The notes: generated from the letters alone by a model not told the origin. 14,659 nt of DNA from a bacterium (GCA_003485015.1 DNCN01000057.1:1-14659); one strand, 5' to 3'. Counted from the stretch's first letter, positions 1 to 7,238 are shown. Numbers and translations: made by a program.

Positions 1-116
1 AAAATTGTTTGACTGTCAAGGAAATTCGTGAATTACTCAAAGTTACAAACATGGAGATTTCTCCTAATCGGATACAAAAACTTATTATAGAAAGGGGTTT
101 TGAGGGTGAAGGATGA
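1..116 (+). CDS. 3' end of an unidentified gene (partial)
   Basis: The frame starting at base 3 is open from the window edge to a TGA at 114-116 and gives a 37-residue C-terminal tail. The tail is rich in Lys, Glu, Ile and Leu, looks helical and ends in an acidic, Gly-rich tip (GFEGEG). It has no motif I can assign. Its stop lies 11 bp inside the next gene, in another frame, which is the usual sign of two translationally coupled genes on the same strand, so it is probably the upstream member of an operon with the Minf_1886-family gene. The gene body is outside the window, so no function is proposed. Confidence 0.55.
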   Translation, partial: NCLTVKEIRELLKVTNMEISPNRIQKLIIERGFEGEG

Positions 117-486
117 GAAGGGGTTCAGTCAAGCTGTGGAGGAGATTATTCTTAAGGACCCTCGATATAATCGAGGAGTTTACGGGTTTGTCTTATCTGC
201 ATTAGGTTACACCCAGGCCAAGATAGGGGAGGTAAGACATGTTACCGGACAAGAACTCCTTGAGGGAATAGGGGAATATATTTTAGAGGAGTATGGCGTA
301 ATGGCCCGGACAGTTCTTGAATATTGGGGGGTTAAGTCTACTGAAGATTTCGGGAATATCGTCTTCAATATGGTGGAAGCTGGCCTTTTGAGCAAAACAG
401 AAGAGGACTCTATTGAAGATTTTAAAGACGGCTATAACTTCAAGGAAGTATTTGATATGGAGAATATAAAACAAATTGACAGATAG
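106..486 (+). CDS. Minf_1886-family conserved hypothetical protein
   Basis: The product is about 126 residues with no signal peptide or membrane segment, so it is probably cytoplasmic. It matches my memory of the Minf_1886 family (Planctomycetes/Verrucomicrobia-type conserved protein): an N-terminal KDPRYNRGVYGFVLSAL block, then HVTGQELLEGI, then GVMARTVLEYWGV, TEDFGNIVFNMVEAGLL and a C-terminal DGYNFKEVFD. The family has no established biochemical role. A TTG at 100 would add two residues. I prefer the GTG at 106 because an AAAGGGG ribosome-binding site (91-97) lies 8 bases before it, against 2 bases for the TTG. The gene overlaps the upstream one by 11 bp. Its TAG stop directly abuts the 3' end of the convergent tRNA-Ala gene. 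Family assignment is fairly sure; function is unknown. Confidence 0.85.
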   Translation: MKDEKGFSQAVEEIILKDPRYNRGVYGFVLSALGYTQAKIGEVRHVTGQELLEGIGEYILEEYGVMARTVLEYWGVKSTEDFGNIVFNMVEAGLLSKTEEDSIEDFKDGYNFKEVFDMENIKQIDR

Positions 487-559
487 TGGAGGCAGGGGGA
501 TTCGAACCCCCGACCTCTTGTCTGCCAGACAAGCGCTCTCCCAACTGAGCTATGCCCCC
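487..559 (-). tRNA. tRNA-Ala (anticodon GGC)
   Basis: The minus strand folds as a complete 73-nt cloverleaf: acceptor GGGGGCA/TGCCTCC, D stem GCTC/GAGC, anticodon stem CTTGT/ACAAG with loop CTGGCAG, a 5-nt variable loop, and T stem GGGGG/CCCCC with loop TTCGAAT. The anticodon GGC (524-526) reads GCC/GCU. The acceptor stem contains the G3-U70 wobble pair, the main identity element of alanine tRNAs, and the discriminator is A73. CCA is not encoded, so it must be added by a nucleotidyltransferase. The gene begins only 7 bp after the rsfS stop on the same strand, which suggests it is released from the operon transcript by processing, unless a promoter lies inside rsfS. Its 3' end touches the stop codon of the convergent gene. 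Confidence 0.97.
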
Positions 560-566
560 TTCTGAT

Positions 567-902
567 TCATTTAATTACCTTGGCATCACCCCAGAGGTTC
601 TCTAAGTCATAAAACCTCCTTACAGGTTCATGGAAGATGTGAACAACCACCTCCCCATAATCAAGGAGTGCCCACCGGGCCTGTTGATAACCCTCAATAT
701 GATTTATCTTTATCCCTTCGGCATTCATCCGCTCTTTTACGGCATCGGCAATAGCCTGCAGATGAACACTTGAGTTACCACTGACGATGACAAAATAGTC
801 AATTATAGGGGAGAGGCCTTTCATTTCTAGAATGACAGCGTCATTGGCCTTCTTTGTGAGAGCAGCTTCTTTGGCCCAAAGGGCTATCTGCTTGGGTCCC
901 AC
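567..902 (-). CDS. rsfS: ribosomal silencing factor RsfS
   Basis: The 111-residue product has the normal RsfS (Iojap/DUF143) length and features: an N-terminal helix (IALWAKEAALTKKANDAVIL), then MKGLSPIIDYFVIVSGNSS, IEGYQQARWALLDYGEVVVH and a C-terminal FYDLENLWGDAK. Family members bind L14 on the 50S subunit and block 30S joining, which lowers translation when nutrients are short. Translation starts at a GTG 19 bp inside the 3' end of the LCP gene, with AGGAGG just 3 bases upstream. The short spacing is unusual, but this start gives the standard N-terminus, and the overlap suggests coupling to the LCP gene. It is the last protein gene of the rpmA operon, and tRNA-Ala follows at once. Confidence 0.95.
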   Translation of the reverse strand: MGPKQIALWAKEAALTKKANDAVILEMKGLSPIIDYFVIVSGNSSVHLQAIADAVKERMNAEGIKINHIEGYQQARWALLDYGEVVVHIFHEPVRRFYDLENLWGDAKVIK

Positions 903-2197
903 ATCCCTCCTCTCTTCTTCTGGTCAAGAAAATCTTTCCCAATAATTATAGTTACATCCACTAGGACTTCTGGGTCGATCTTTTCATATACCCGACCGAA
1001 ACCAAGAACCCTTTTCACATAGGAGGCATTCTCTTTTTTGCCAACCTGATCCAGAATGAGGGTCTCTTCATAGGTAAATCGGTCAGCACGACCTATTTCT
1101 AAGACATCGATATTTTTGTCCTTCCTAAGCCAATGTTGAAGGGCTTTACTTGCCCCCCTCTTTCCGCACCCGTTTAGGATACGGACCTTTATTATTTCTT
1201 CAGGAGAAGTTACAAGTGTTTCACTTTGGGGTAAAGGCTGCCACTGAGCTCTTATCTGATCCCAATCCATCTGCCAATAGGCACGTCCTTTTACCCAATA
1301 GGGTTCACCCTGGGCCTTCAATATCGAGATTTTTTGAAGATCGAGTTTCTTTAAATGCAAAGCTAAACTTACTATATCAGATAGAGAGAGGTTTGTCAAG
1401 ATATGTTCCTTTAACTCTCTGAGCACCTTGGATGAAGTAAGAATTTGATTATCAGATTGGGTTAATTTCTCAATGAAGAGTTTAATTATCTCTTGTTGAC
1501 GTTCAATCCTCCCTATGTCTCCCATATTTGACCTATAACGGACATACTGGAGCACTTTCTCACCATCTAACTTTTGAAGCCCTGGGGGAATATTAATGTA
1601 TAGTCCGCCAGCCCGATCGGTATACTTCATATGCTTAGAGACATAGACCTCAATTCCCCCAACAATATCGACCATGTTTCGAAAACCAGCATAATCTACG
1701 ATAGCATAAAAGGAGATATCTTCTTTTAATGATTTCTCAAGGAGGTTTAAGAGCAACTTAATCCCACCTCTCGAATAGACATGGTTGATCTTATCAAGCC
1801 GCTTCTTTCCTTGATAGAAAACAGTTACCAGGGTATCTCTTGGGATAGAGAGGATTCTAAGATGTTGAGTTTTTGGTTGATAACTTATTAAGAAGATAGT
1901 GTCCGTACAACCTTTTGTGCCAGTGCTATCAGTACCCAATAGTAGTATATTCACCTCTTTCCCCTGAATAGCCAGTCGATTCACTCTTGAGCTCCCTATG
2001 CTAAAGACTAGGTATATAAGGATCAAGCCTATTATTAGAGCGATAATCCTTGAAGGTCTCCTTATCTCTCTTTGAAGGAGATTAACCCACTTCTCTATCC
2101 GTTCTCTCTTATAGAGAGGGATCTTTTCCTTTACTATTCTTGGGATAATGGAGTCTCCCTTTTTAATCAGCCTCTTTAAAATAGGGATCTTCTTCAT
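884..2197 (-). CDS. LytR-CpsA-Psr (LCP) family glycopolymer transferase with LytR_C domain
   Basis: LCP proteins move undecaprenyl-linked glycopolymers onto peptidoglycan outside the cytoplasmic membrane. This 437-residue protein has a basic cytoplasmic N-terminus, one membrane segment at about 50-67 (IIALIIGLILIYLVFSIG), and an LCP catalytic domain at about 82-245. Recognisable parts of that domain are NILLLGTD, the conserved Asp in TDTIFLIS, LSIPRDT, KINHVYSRGG, VDIVGGIEV and the Arg-rich VRYRSNMGDIGRIERQQ. A LytR_C domain follows at about 335-430 (IKVRILNGCGKRGASKAL). The start ATG overlaps the yqeK stop by 4 bp (ATGA). The family is classically Gram-positive but also occurs in diderms, where acceptor and donor differ. 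Which polymer it attaches cannot be read from the sequence. Confidence 0.93.
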   Translation of the reverse strand: MKKIPILKRLIKKGDSIIPRIVKEKIPLYKRERIEKWVNLLQREIRRPSRIIALIIGLILIYLVFSIGSSRVNRLAIQGKEVNILLLGTDSTGTKGCTDTIFLISYQPKTQHLRILSIPRDTLVTVFYQGKKRLDKINHVYSRGGIKLLLNLLEKSLKEDISFYAIVDYAGFRNMVDIVGGIEVYVSKHMKYTDRAGGLYINIPPGLQKLDGEKVLQYVRYRSNMGDIGRIERQQEIIKLFIEKLTQSDNQILTSSKVLRELKEHILTNLSLSDIVSLALHLKKLDLQKISILKAQGEPYWVKGRAYWQMDWDQIRAQWQPLPQSETLVTSPEEIIKVRILNGCGKRGASKALQHWLRKDKNIDVLEIGRADRFTYEETLILDQVGKKENASYVKRVLGFGRVYEKIDPEVLVDVTIIIGKDFLDQKKRGGMWDPSR

Positions 2198-2778
2198 AGG
2201 TTCTCTTTTAAAGGACGAATTGTTTTAAGAAGGTTATTTCTTGCCTCAATACTTCTGGGGTGAACAAAGACCTTCTTATGTAAGATATATGAAAGTTTAT
2301 GGTTTAAGACATAGAGACAGGCCAAATCGAGGTCTTTGAAGGCAAACTTGATGATCTGCCCCTTTCCTTTAAGATGACGATTGGGTTCTAGGTAATCGGC
2401 AATGTAGACAATTTTCGCTATGGTTGACATTCGGCCCTCCGCCGTTGAGTGGATGCGAATAGCCCTCAAAACCACAGAATCCTTAATGCCGAACTCATGC
2501 TTGGCCATCTCTTCACCTATTGGTCCATGCCAGAGTTCAGGTTCTTCTTTCTCAATTGCATCTAACCTGACCCCATATTTCTCAATATAACTCTCTGCCT
2601 CTCGAGTGGAGAACCCTTTACCGCAATCGTGAAGAAACGCCGCTAGACTTGCCCGGGCAGTATCAAGATTGTAGTAATGGGCAAGGTCAACTGCTACCTT
2701 TTGGGTAGCTAGAGAATGGCGGTATCTAAAAGGGGAGAGGATTCTGTGTAATCTTTCTCTAATGTCTTGGATCTCCAT
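2194..2778 (-). CDS. yqeK: YqeK-family HD-domain symmetrical Ap4A hydrolase
   Basis: YqeK enzymes hydrolyse diadenosine tetraphosphate symmetrically to two ADP and so limit this stress nucleotide. The 194-residue protein is a single HD domain of normal length. The metal ligands are visible as H21 (RYRHSLATQKVA), H50-D51 (AFLHDCGKG), H84 (LWHGPIG), H110 (AIRIHSTAEGRMS) and D128 (KIVYIADYLEPNR). A clean ribosome-binding site (AAGGAAGG) precedes the ATG. It lies directly after nadD with a 14-bp gap and overlaps the LCP gene by 4 bp, the usual nadD-yqeK pairing. I am confident of the family; the exact substrate rests on studied relatives. Confidence 0.93.
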   Translation of the reverse strand: MEIQDIRERLHRILSPFRYRHSLATQKVAVDLAHYYNLDTARASLAAFLHDCGKGFSTREAESYIEKYGVRLDAIEKEEPELWHGPIGEEMAKHEFGIKDSVVLRAIRIHSTAEGRMSTIAKIVYIADYLEPNRHLKGKGQIIKFAFKDLDLACLYVLNHKLSYILHKKVFVHPRSIEARNNLLKTIRPLKENL

Positions 2779-2792
2779 CTTCTACCTTCCTT

Positions 2793-3401
2793 CTATCTGT
2801 ACAATCCATGTTTGTAAATATACTCCTCTACACTCTGGGGTACCAGATACTTGATCGATCTTCCCTCTTTGATCCTTCTGCGAATCTCTGTTGAGGAGAT
2901 AGCTAAATCTGTCACCTCGAAGAGATAGGTATGCGGCTTGAATCTCTCCTCAATCTGGAATGAGTAGCCTGGTCTTGAGACAGTGATGAATTTGCATAAG
3001 CTGGGAAGTTCGTCAATATTCTTCCAGGTGCTGACTTCGATAAAGGCATCCGTGCCCGCAATAAAGTAGATATCTGCCCCTTCATAGATCTTTTTGAATT
3101 CCTTAATGGTATCCAGGGTAAAAGATTTACCCTCTCGTTTAATCTCGATATCTGAGACGGCAAAATTTGGGTTTGTGGCTATAGCAAGATTGACCAAGGT
3201 ATAGCGGTGTTCGGCTTTGGCAATATCCCTGTCCTCTTTATGTGGGGGTATTCCGGTAGGGACGAAGATGACCTTCTTCAATTTGAACTCTTCCTGAACC
3301 TCGTTAGCGACCACTAAATGACCAAGGTGAATGGGATTGAAAGTACCCCCCATAATACCGATTCGATCTTCTATCCTTTGATCTTCGATTTTGGAGTTCA
3401 C
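2793..3401 (-). CDS. nadD: nicotinate-nucleotide adenylyltransferase NadD
   Basis: NadD joins ATP and nicotinate mononucleotide to make deamido-NAD, the step before NAD synthetase. The 202-residue protein has the nucleotidyltransferase fold signatures: GIMGGTFNPIHLGH with the HxGH ATP site at 25-28, the FVPTGIPPHK loop at 46-55, FIAGTDAF at 113-120, and ISSTEIR at 168-174. The start is a GTG overlapping the proA stop as GTGA, a standard coupling overlap. The first 12 residues come before the conserved core and are longer than usual, but I see no better start with a ribosome-binding site. It sits between proA and yqeK in the operon. Confidence 0.96.
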   Translation of the reverse strand: MNSKIEDQRIEDRIGIMGGTFNPIHLGHLVVANEVQEEFKLKKVIFVPTGIPPHKEDRDIAKAEHRYTLVNLAIATNPNFAVSDIEIKREGKSFTLDTIKEFKKIYEGADIYFIAGTDAFIEVSTWKNIDELPSLCKFITVSRPGYSFQIEERFKPHTYLFEVTDLAISSTEIRRRIKEGRSIKYLVPQSVEEYIYKHGLYR

Positions 3402-4654
3402 TCTCTAATCTGGCCATCCCCTAAGATAATGAACTTGGTGGTTGTAAGCTCTCTGAGGCCCATTGGTCCCCGGGCGTGGAGCTTCTGGGTAGAAATTCCA
3501 ATCTCTGCCCCCAAACCAAACTCACCGCCATCAGTAAAACGGGTTGAGGCGTTGACATAGATCGCAGCGGCATCAACTTCTTCTAAGAAACGTCTTGAAT
3601 TCTGATAGGAGGAGGTAACAATTGCCTCGGAGTGCGAAGAACCATATCTATTGATATGATCTATTGCCTCATCGAGACTACCTACCACCTTAACTGCCAG
3701 AATAAGGTCGAGATACTCTTTGTACCAGTCCTCCTCAATGGCCTCATCTATATCAGTGATGATCTCCCTTGTCCTTGGGCAACCACGGATCTCAACCTGG
3801 GCCTCTTTTAATTTTTTAGCAATTATAGGCAAGAACTCTTCAGCTCTCTCCTTATGAACAAGCAAAGTTTCCATAGCATTGCAGACCCCAGGCCGCTGAA
3901 CCTTGGCATTGAAGGCTATCTTTACTGCCATATCTATATCAGCACCTTTATCGATATAGGTGTGGCAATTTCCTTCACCATGTGCAATAATGGGCACCTT
4001 GGACTCCTGGCCAATAACATTCAGAAGGGCCTTTCCCCCCCGAAGGATGACCACATCGATATACCCATTCAGTTTGACTAGCTCCTGAACCCAGGCTCGG
4101 TCTGTGGACTCAATCAGGGTAATGAGAGGTTCAGGAAGGTCATGTCTTTTGAGGGCCTCCTGTAAGAGTGAGGCGATGGCCTTATTGGAGTTAATGGCCT
4201 CTCTTCCTCCTCGCAAGATAATGGCATTGCCACTCTTCAGGCAGAGTCCAGTTGCATCGGCCGTAACATTTGGTCTTGACTCATAGATGATGCCCACCAC
4301 CCCCAGAGGGACCCTTATTTGGCCAATTTGGAGGCCATTGGGACGACGCCACATACCAACTACCTCTCCTACTGGGTCTTTGAGTTGAGCTACATCTTTA
4401 AGGCCATCGGCCATACTATCTATTCTTTTATCATTTAGGAGGAGCCGATCAATCAGGGCTGGTGGAAGGTTCTCCTCTTCGGCTGAAGCAATATCTTTCT
4501 GGTTTGCTTCGAGAAGCAGATCTTTCTTCTCCTTGATTTTTTTAGACATAGCTAATAAAACTTCATCTTTTAGTTTACTTGAACATTTGGATAAATACCT
4601 TGAAGCCTCTTTGACCTCACGGGCAAGTTTCAAGATCTCTTCCTGAATAGACAT
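3398..4654 (-). CDS. proA: gamma-glutamyl phosphate reductase ProA
   Basis: ProA reduces gamma-glutamyl phosphate with NADPH to glutamate semialdehyde, the second step of proline synthesis. The 418-residue length is typical. Visible family features are GVVGIIYESRPNVT at 118-131, the nucleotide-site region SGNAIILRGG at 141-150, and RPGVCNAMET at 254-263 carrying the catalytic Cys258. The C-terminal TRFTDGGEFGLGAEIGIST and HARGPMGLRELTT are also characteristic. An AAAGGAGGAGAG ribosome-binding site lies just before the ATG in the 14-bp gap after proB. Together with proB it forms a proline-synthesis pair inside an operon otherwise devoted to ribosomes, NAD and the envelope. Confidence 0.97.
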   Translation of the reverse strand: MSIQEEILKLAREVKEASRYLSKCSSKLKDEVLLAMSKKIKEKKDLLLEANQKDIASAEEENLPPALIDRLLLNDKRIDSMADGLKDVAQLKDPVGEVVGMWRRPNGLQIGQIRVPLGVVGIIYESRPNVTADATGLCLKSGNAIILRGGREAINSNKAIASLLQEALKRHDLPEPLITLIESTDRAWVQELVKLNGYIDVVILRGGKALLNVIGQESKVPIIAHGEGNCHTYIDKGADIDMAVKIAFNAKVQRPGVCNAMETLLVHKERAEEFLPIIAKKLKEAQVEIRGCPRTREIITDIDEAIEEDWYKEYLDLILAVKVVGSLDEAIDHINRYGSSHSEAIVTSSYQNSRRFLEEVDAAAIYVNASTRFTDGGEFGLGAEIGISTQKLHARGPMGLRELTTTKFIILGDGQIRE

Positions 4655-4668
4655 TCTTCTCTCCTCCT

Positions 4669-5799
4669 TTATAAAAGGACTAAATTGTCCCGGTGAATGG
4701 CTTCATCATCGTATTTATAGCCCAATATCCCCTCTATCTCGCTTGAATGCTTCCCCCTTATCTTATCAAGCTCTGTCTGTGAATAATTGGTCAGCCCCCG
4801 GGCCAATTCCCGACCATCAAGGTCCAAAACTGCCACTGCCTCTCCCCGCTCGAAATCTCCCTTTATTTCTCTAATCCCAGAGGACAGAAGACTCTTCCCC
4901 TGTTTTAATATGGCTTCTTTGGCCCCATCATCGATGATGAGCTGGCCACTCGGTTTCAGGTTGAAGCCAATCCAGCACTTGCGTCTTGAGGTCCTATCGA
5001 TCTGGGGGAGGAAGAGGGTTCCCACCTTCTCTCCAGCAAAGATTTGGGTTAATATCCCTGGCTTCATACCGTTGGCAATGATTACGTAAGCTCCACCCTT
5101 GGTCGCCATTTGGGCCGCCTGGACCTTGGCTAGCATCCCGCCTATGGATAATTCCCCACTTTTACTTCCAGCCAAGTTCAGGATCTTATCAGTAACCTCT
5201 TCAATCACCTCAATCAGTCTACCTTTTGCCTCTCTATTTGAATGTTCTTCATAAAGACCGTCGATATCAGTAAGGATGATAAGCAGATCTGCCTCTAAGA
5301 GGTTGGTCACTAAGGCGGCTAAAGTATCGTTATCGCCAAACTTTATCTCTTCAAAGGCCACGGTGTCATTCTCATTGATGATGGGGATGATTCCGTGTTG
5401 AAGTAAGACCAAGAGTGTTTCCCGGGCATTAAGATGACTCTTGCGTTCAGAGAGGTCCCTGTGGGTCAAGAGCACCTGGGCCACCTCTTGGGAATGCTTG
5501 AAGAAGAGGTCTTCGTAGATATGCATCAGTCTTGATTGGCCACAGGCAGCGGCTGCCTGTTTCAAGGATATCTTTTGGGGCCGTCTCTTCAACTTTAATC
5601 TCTCCACTCCAGCACCGATAGCACCTGAGGTAACCAGAACAACCTCGAGGCCAAATCGACGGAGCCGGAAGAGATCTTCCACTATATCTGAGATGTGTGA
5701 GACTTCAAGGATCCCTCGTGAATCGGTCAAGATACTTGTTCCCACCTTGACCACTATCCGTTTAAGGTCCTTAAGATTTATTGTCTTTGAATCTTTCAT
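4669..5799 (-). CDS. proB: glutamate 5-kinase ProB with C-terminal PUA domain
   Basis: ProB phosphorylates glutamate to gamma-glutamyl phosphate, the first and usually proline-inhibited step of proline synthesis. The 376-residue protein has an amino-acid-kinase domain with VVKVGTSILTD at 16-26, VTSGAIGAG at 56-64, INENDTVAFEEIKFGDNDT at 141-159 and LLIILTDIDGLY at 172-183. A PUA domain follows from about 275 (FNLKPSGQLIIDDGAK, then RGEAVAVLDLDGRELARGL), so this is the long form of the enzyme as in E. coli. It begins 24 bp after obg and ends 14 bp before proA. The gap after obg holds a small inverted repeat. Confidence 0.97.
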   Translation of the reverse strand: MKDSKTINLKDLKRIVVKVGTSILTDSRGILEVSHISDIVEDLFRLRRFGLEVVLVTSGAIGAGVERLKLKRRPQKISLKQAAAACGQSRLMHIYEDLFFKHSQEVAQVLLTHRDLSERKSHLNARETLLVLLQHGIIPIINENDTVAFEEIKFGDNDTLAALVTNLLEADLLIILTDIDGLYEEHSNREAKGRLIEVIEEVTDKILNLAGSKSGELSIGGMLAKVQAAQMATKGGAYVIIANGMKPGILTQIFAGEKVGTLFLPQIDRTSRRKCWIGFNLKPSGQLIIDDGAKEAILKQGKSLLSSGIREIKGDFERGEAVAVLDLDGRELARGLTNYSQTELDKIRGKHSSEIEGILGYKYDDEAIHRDNLVLL

Positions 5800-5810
5800 A
5801 ATATCAGGTC

Positions 5811-5828
5811 GCTAAAAGGTCTTTTAGC
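5811..5828. repeat. perfect 8-bp inverted repeat at the obg/proB junction
   Basis: GCTAAAAG (5811-5818) and CTTTTAGC (5821-5828) are exact reverse complements two bases apart, and the obg stop codon TAA lies inside the right arm. As RNA it could form a 7-bp, AU-rich stem with a 4-nt loop just before the proB start. There is no U-tract after it, so it is not a standard terminator. It could adjust obg/proB coupling or RNA processing, or be chance. Confidence 0.4.
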
Positions 5829-6819
5829 CCTGTTCCTTGTTTAAGGTCTTAGCTATTCTCTCTTTCAGCTCATCAAGGCCTCTCCCTTTGAGGGCGGAGA
5901 CAAATATACTCTCATAACCACGCAAACCCAGCGAGTCTCTTATCTCATCAAGCCTCTCTTGATCTTCTACAAGATCTATCTTATTGGCAACCACCAACTG
6001 AGGCAATCTATCCAATGAATTATGATAAAGGGATAACTCCTTATTGAGGAGGTCGAATTGGGCAGGTGGATCTTGAGTGGCATCCAAGAGATGAATCAAG
6101 ATTTTTGCCCGCTCAAGATGTTGGAGGAATCTATTTCCTAAACCATGCCCTTGATGAGCCCCTTCAATTATGGCTGGCAGATCAATTAGGGTATAGGATG
6201 AAAATTCATCCGTCTGCATAATTCCAAGATTTGGATTTAGGGTGGTGAAGGGGTAATCGGCGATCTTTGGCTTAGCAAATGTAAGCTGGGCAAGGAGAGT
6301 AGATTTGCCTGTATTGGGATAGCCTACAAGACCAATATCAGCCACCAACTTAAACCTTAGAAGGATCCTCTTTGGCTCTGTGGTCTTACCCTTCTCAGCC
6401 TTCCTTGGTGTCTGATTGGTAGGGGTAGCAAATCGGGCGTTGCCTTTTCCCCCTGGAGCACCGCAAGCAGCAATGACTGATGCTTCTGCCAAGACAAGAT
6501 CGGCTATCTTAACATTCTCATTAAAATCAATAACTTCAGTTCCCAGGGGAACCTTAATGATAAGAGGTCTTCCGTCCTGACCCGTACAATTATTCTTACC
6601 TCCCTTTTTACCATCTTCAGCTTTAAAGATTTGCCCGCCTTTAGCAAGATGTGAAAGGGTATTTAAAGAGGGGTCTACCTCGAAGATAACATCTCCCCCT
6701 CGACCACCATCACCCCCATCTGGACCTCCTCGGGGCCGATACTTCTCATGGTGGAGACTGACTGCGCCATCTCCCCCTTTTCCAGCTTGAATCTTGATCT
6801 CAAGTTCGTCAACGAACAT
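5824..6819 (-). CDS. obg: Obg/CgtA family ribosome-assembly GTPase
   Basis: Obg binds the 50S particle and acts in late ribosome assembly and the (p)ppGpp response. The 331-residue protein has the glycine-rich Obg fold at 1-158 (KGGDGAVSLHHEKY, GGPDGGDGGRGGDV, APGGKGNARF) and a G domain at about 160-328. G1 is GYPNTGKST at 166-174, switch I is YPFTTLNPN, G3 is DLPA at 213-216, G4 is NKID at 279-282 and G5 is SAL at 308-310. The C-terminal OCT domain of some relatives is absent, as in short diderm versions. Two deviations stand out: Ala216 replaces the normally invariant Gly of DxPG, and Thr170 replaces the usual Ala before GKST. The gene follows rpmA by 68 bp, and its ribosome-binding site is poor (AAAGAG touching the ATG). 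Confidence 0.97.
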   Translation of the reverse strand: MFVDELEIKIQAGKGGDGAVSLHHEKYRPRGGPDGGDGGRGGDVIFEVDPSLNTLSHLAKGGQIFKAEDGKKGGKNNCTGQDGRPLIIKVPLGTEVIDFNENVKIADLVLAEASVIAACGAPGGKGNARFATPTNQTPRKAEKGKTTEPKRILLRFKLVADIGLVGYPNTGKSTLLAQLTFAKPKIADYPFTTLNPNLGIMQTDEFSSYTLIDLPAIIEGAHQGHGLGNRFLQHLERAKILIHLLDATQDPPAQFDLLNKELSLYHNSLDRLPQLVVANKIDLVEDQERLDEIRDSLGLRGYESIFVSALKGRGLDELKERIAKTLNKEQG

Positions 6820-6834
6820 CTCTTTAAAATTTTA

Positions 6835-6859
6835 GCCACAGAGGTGATCTCTCCGTGGC
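6835..6859 (-). other. hairpin in the rpmA-obg intergenic gap
   Basis: GCCAC (6835-6839) pairs with GTGGC (6855-6859) and AGAG (6840-6843) with CTCT (6849-6852), leaving a two-base bulge and a 5-nt loop. On the transcribed minus strand it is followed by TAAAATTTT, a mixed A/U run rather than a pure U-tract. It could be a partial attenuator or an RNA-processing site that lets abundant rpmA mRNA be made in excess of the downstream enzymes. This role is inference. Confidence 0.4.
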
Positions 6860-6887
6860 AAGGTCTCTTTTGCTTAGTCTCTTCTTT

Positions 6888-7148
6888 TTAAGTGGAGAGG
6901 GCAGGGATAATACTTACCTCTTTCTTTCCATTATGGTGGCTAAATTTCACATAACCACTCAGTTTGGCAAAGAGGGTATCATCCTTTCCTCGGCCGACAT
7001 TCTCACCTGGGAAGAATTTTGTTCCCCGCTGACGGACAAGGATACTCCCACCCTTAACGAACTGACCAGAGAATCTCTTGACACCCAAACGTTGGGAAGT
7101 AGAGTCACGGCCATTCCGGCTAGAACCCATACCCTTCTTATGAGCCAT
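6888..7148 (-). CDS. rpmA: 50S ribosomal protein L27
   Basis: L27 sits near the peptidyl-transferase centre, with its N-terminal tail reaching the tRNA acceptor ends. The 86-residue basic protein has the classic N-terminus MAHKKGMGSSRNGRDS, with no cleavable extension of the Firmicutes type, followed by RLGVKRFSGQFVKGGSILVRQR and TKFFPGENVGRGKDDTLFA. A strong AAAGGAGGT ribosome-binding site precedes the ATG. It is the first gene of the operon, about 55 nt after the predicted transcription start. Unusually, rplU (L21), which lies directly upstream of rpmA in most bacteria, is not there. Confidence 0.98.
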   Translation of the reverse strand: MAHKKGMGSSRNGRDSTSQRLGVKRFSGQFVKGGSILVRQRGTKFFPGENVGRGKDDTLFAKLSGYVKFSHHNGKKEVSIIPALST

Positions 7149-7209
7149 TCTAATTTACCTCCTTTATACTCGAAAATAGGGCAAAAACTAACTTCATATG
7201 ACACAATTA

Positions 7210-7238
7210 ATTATACCAGAAGAAGAATTTTCTGTCAA
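7210..7238 (-). promoter_or_regulatory. consensus sigma-70 promoter of the rpmA operon
   Basis: On the minus strand the sequence has an exact TTGACA (7233-7238), a 17-bp spacer and an exact TATAAT (7210-7215). Transcription would begin near 7203, about 55 nt before the rpmA ATG. No other promoter of this quality is seen further down, so it probably drives all eight genes and perhaps tRNA-Ala. A perfect match suggests strong, largely constitutive expression, as expected for a ribosomal protein gene. Confidence 0.85.
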
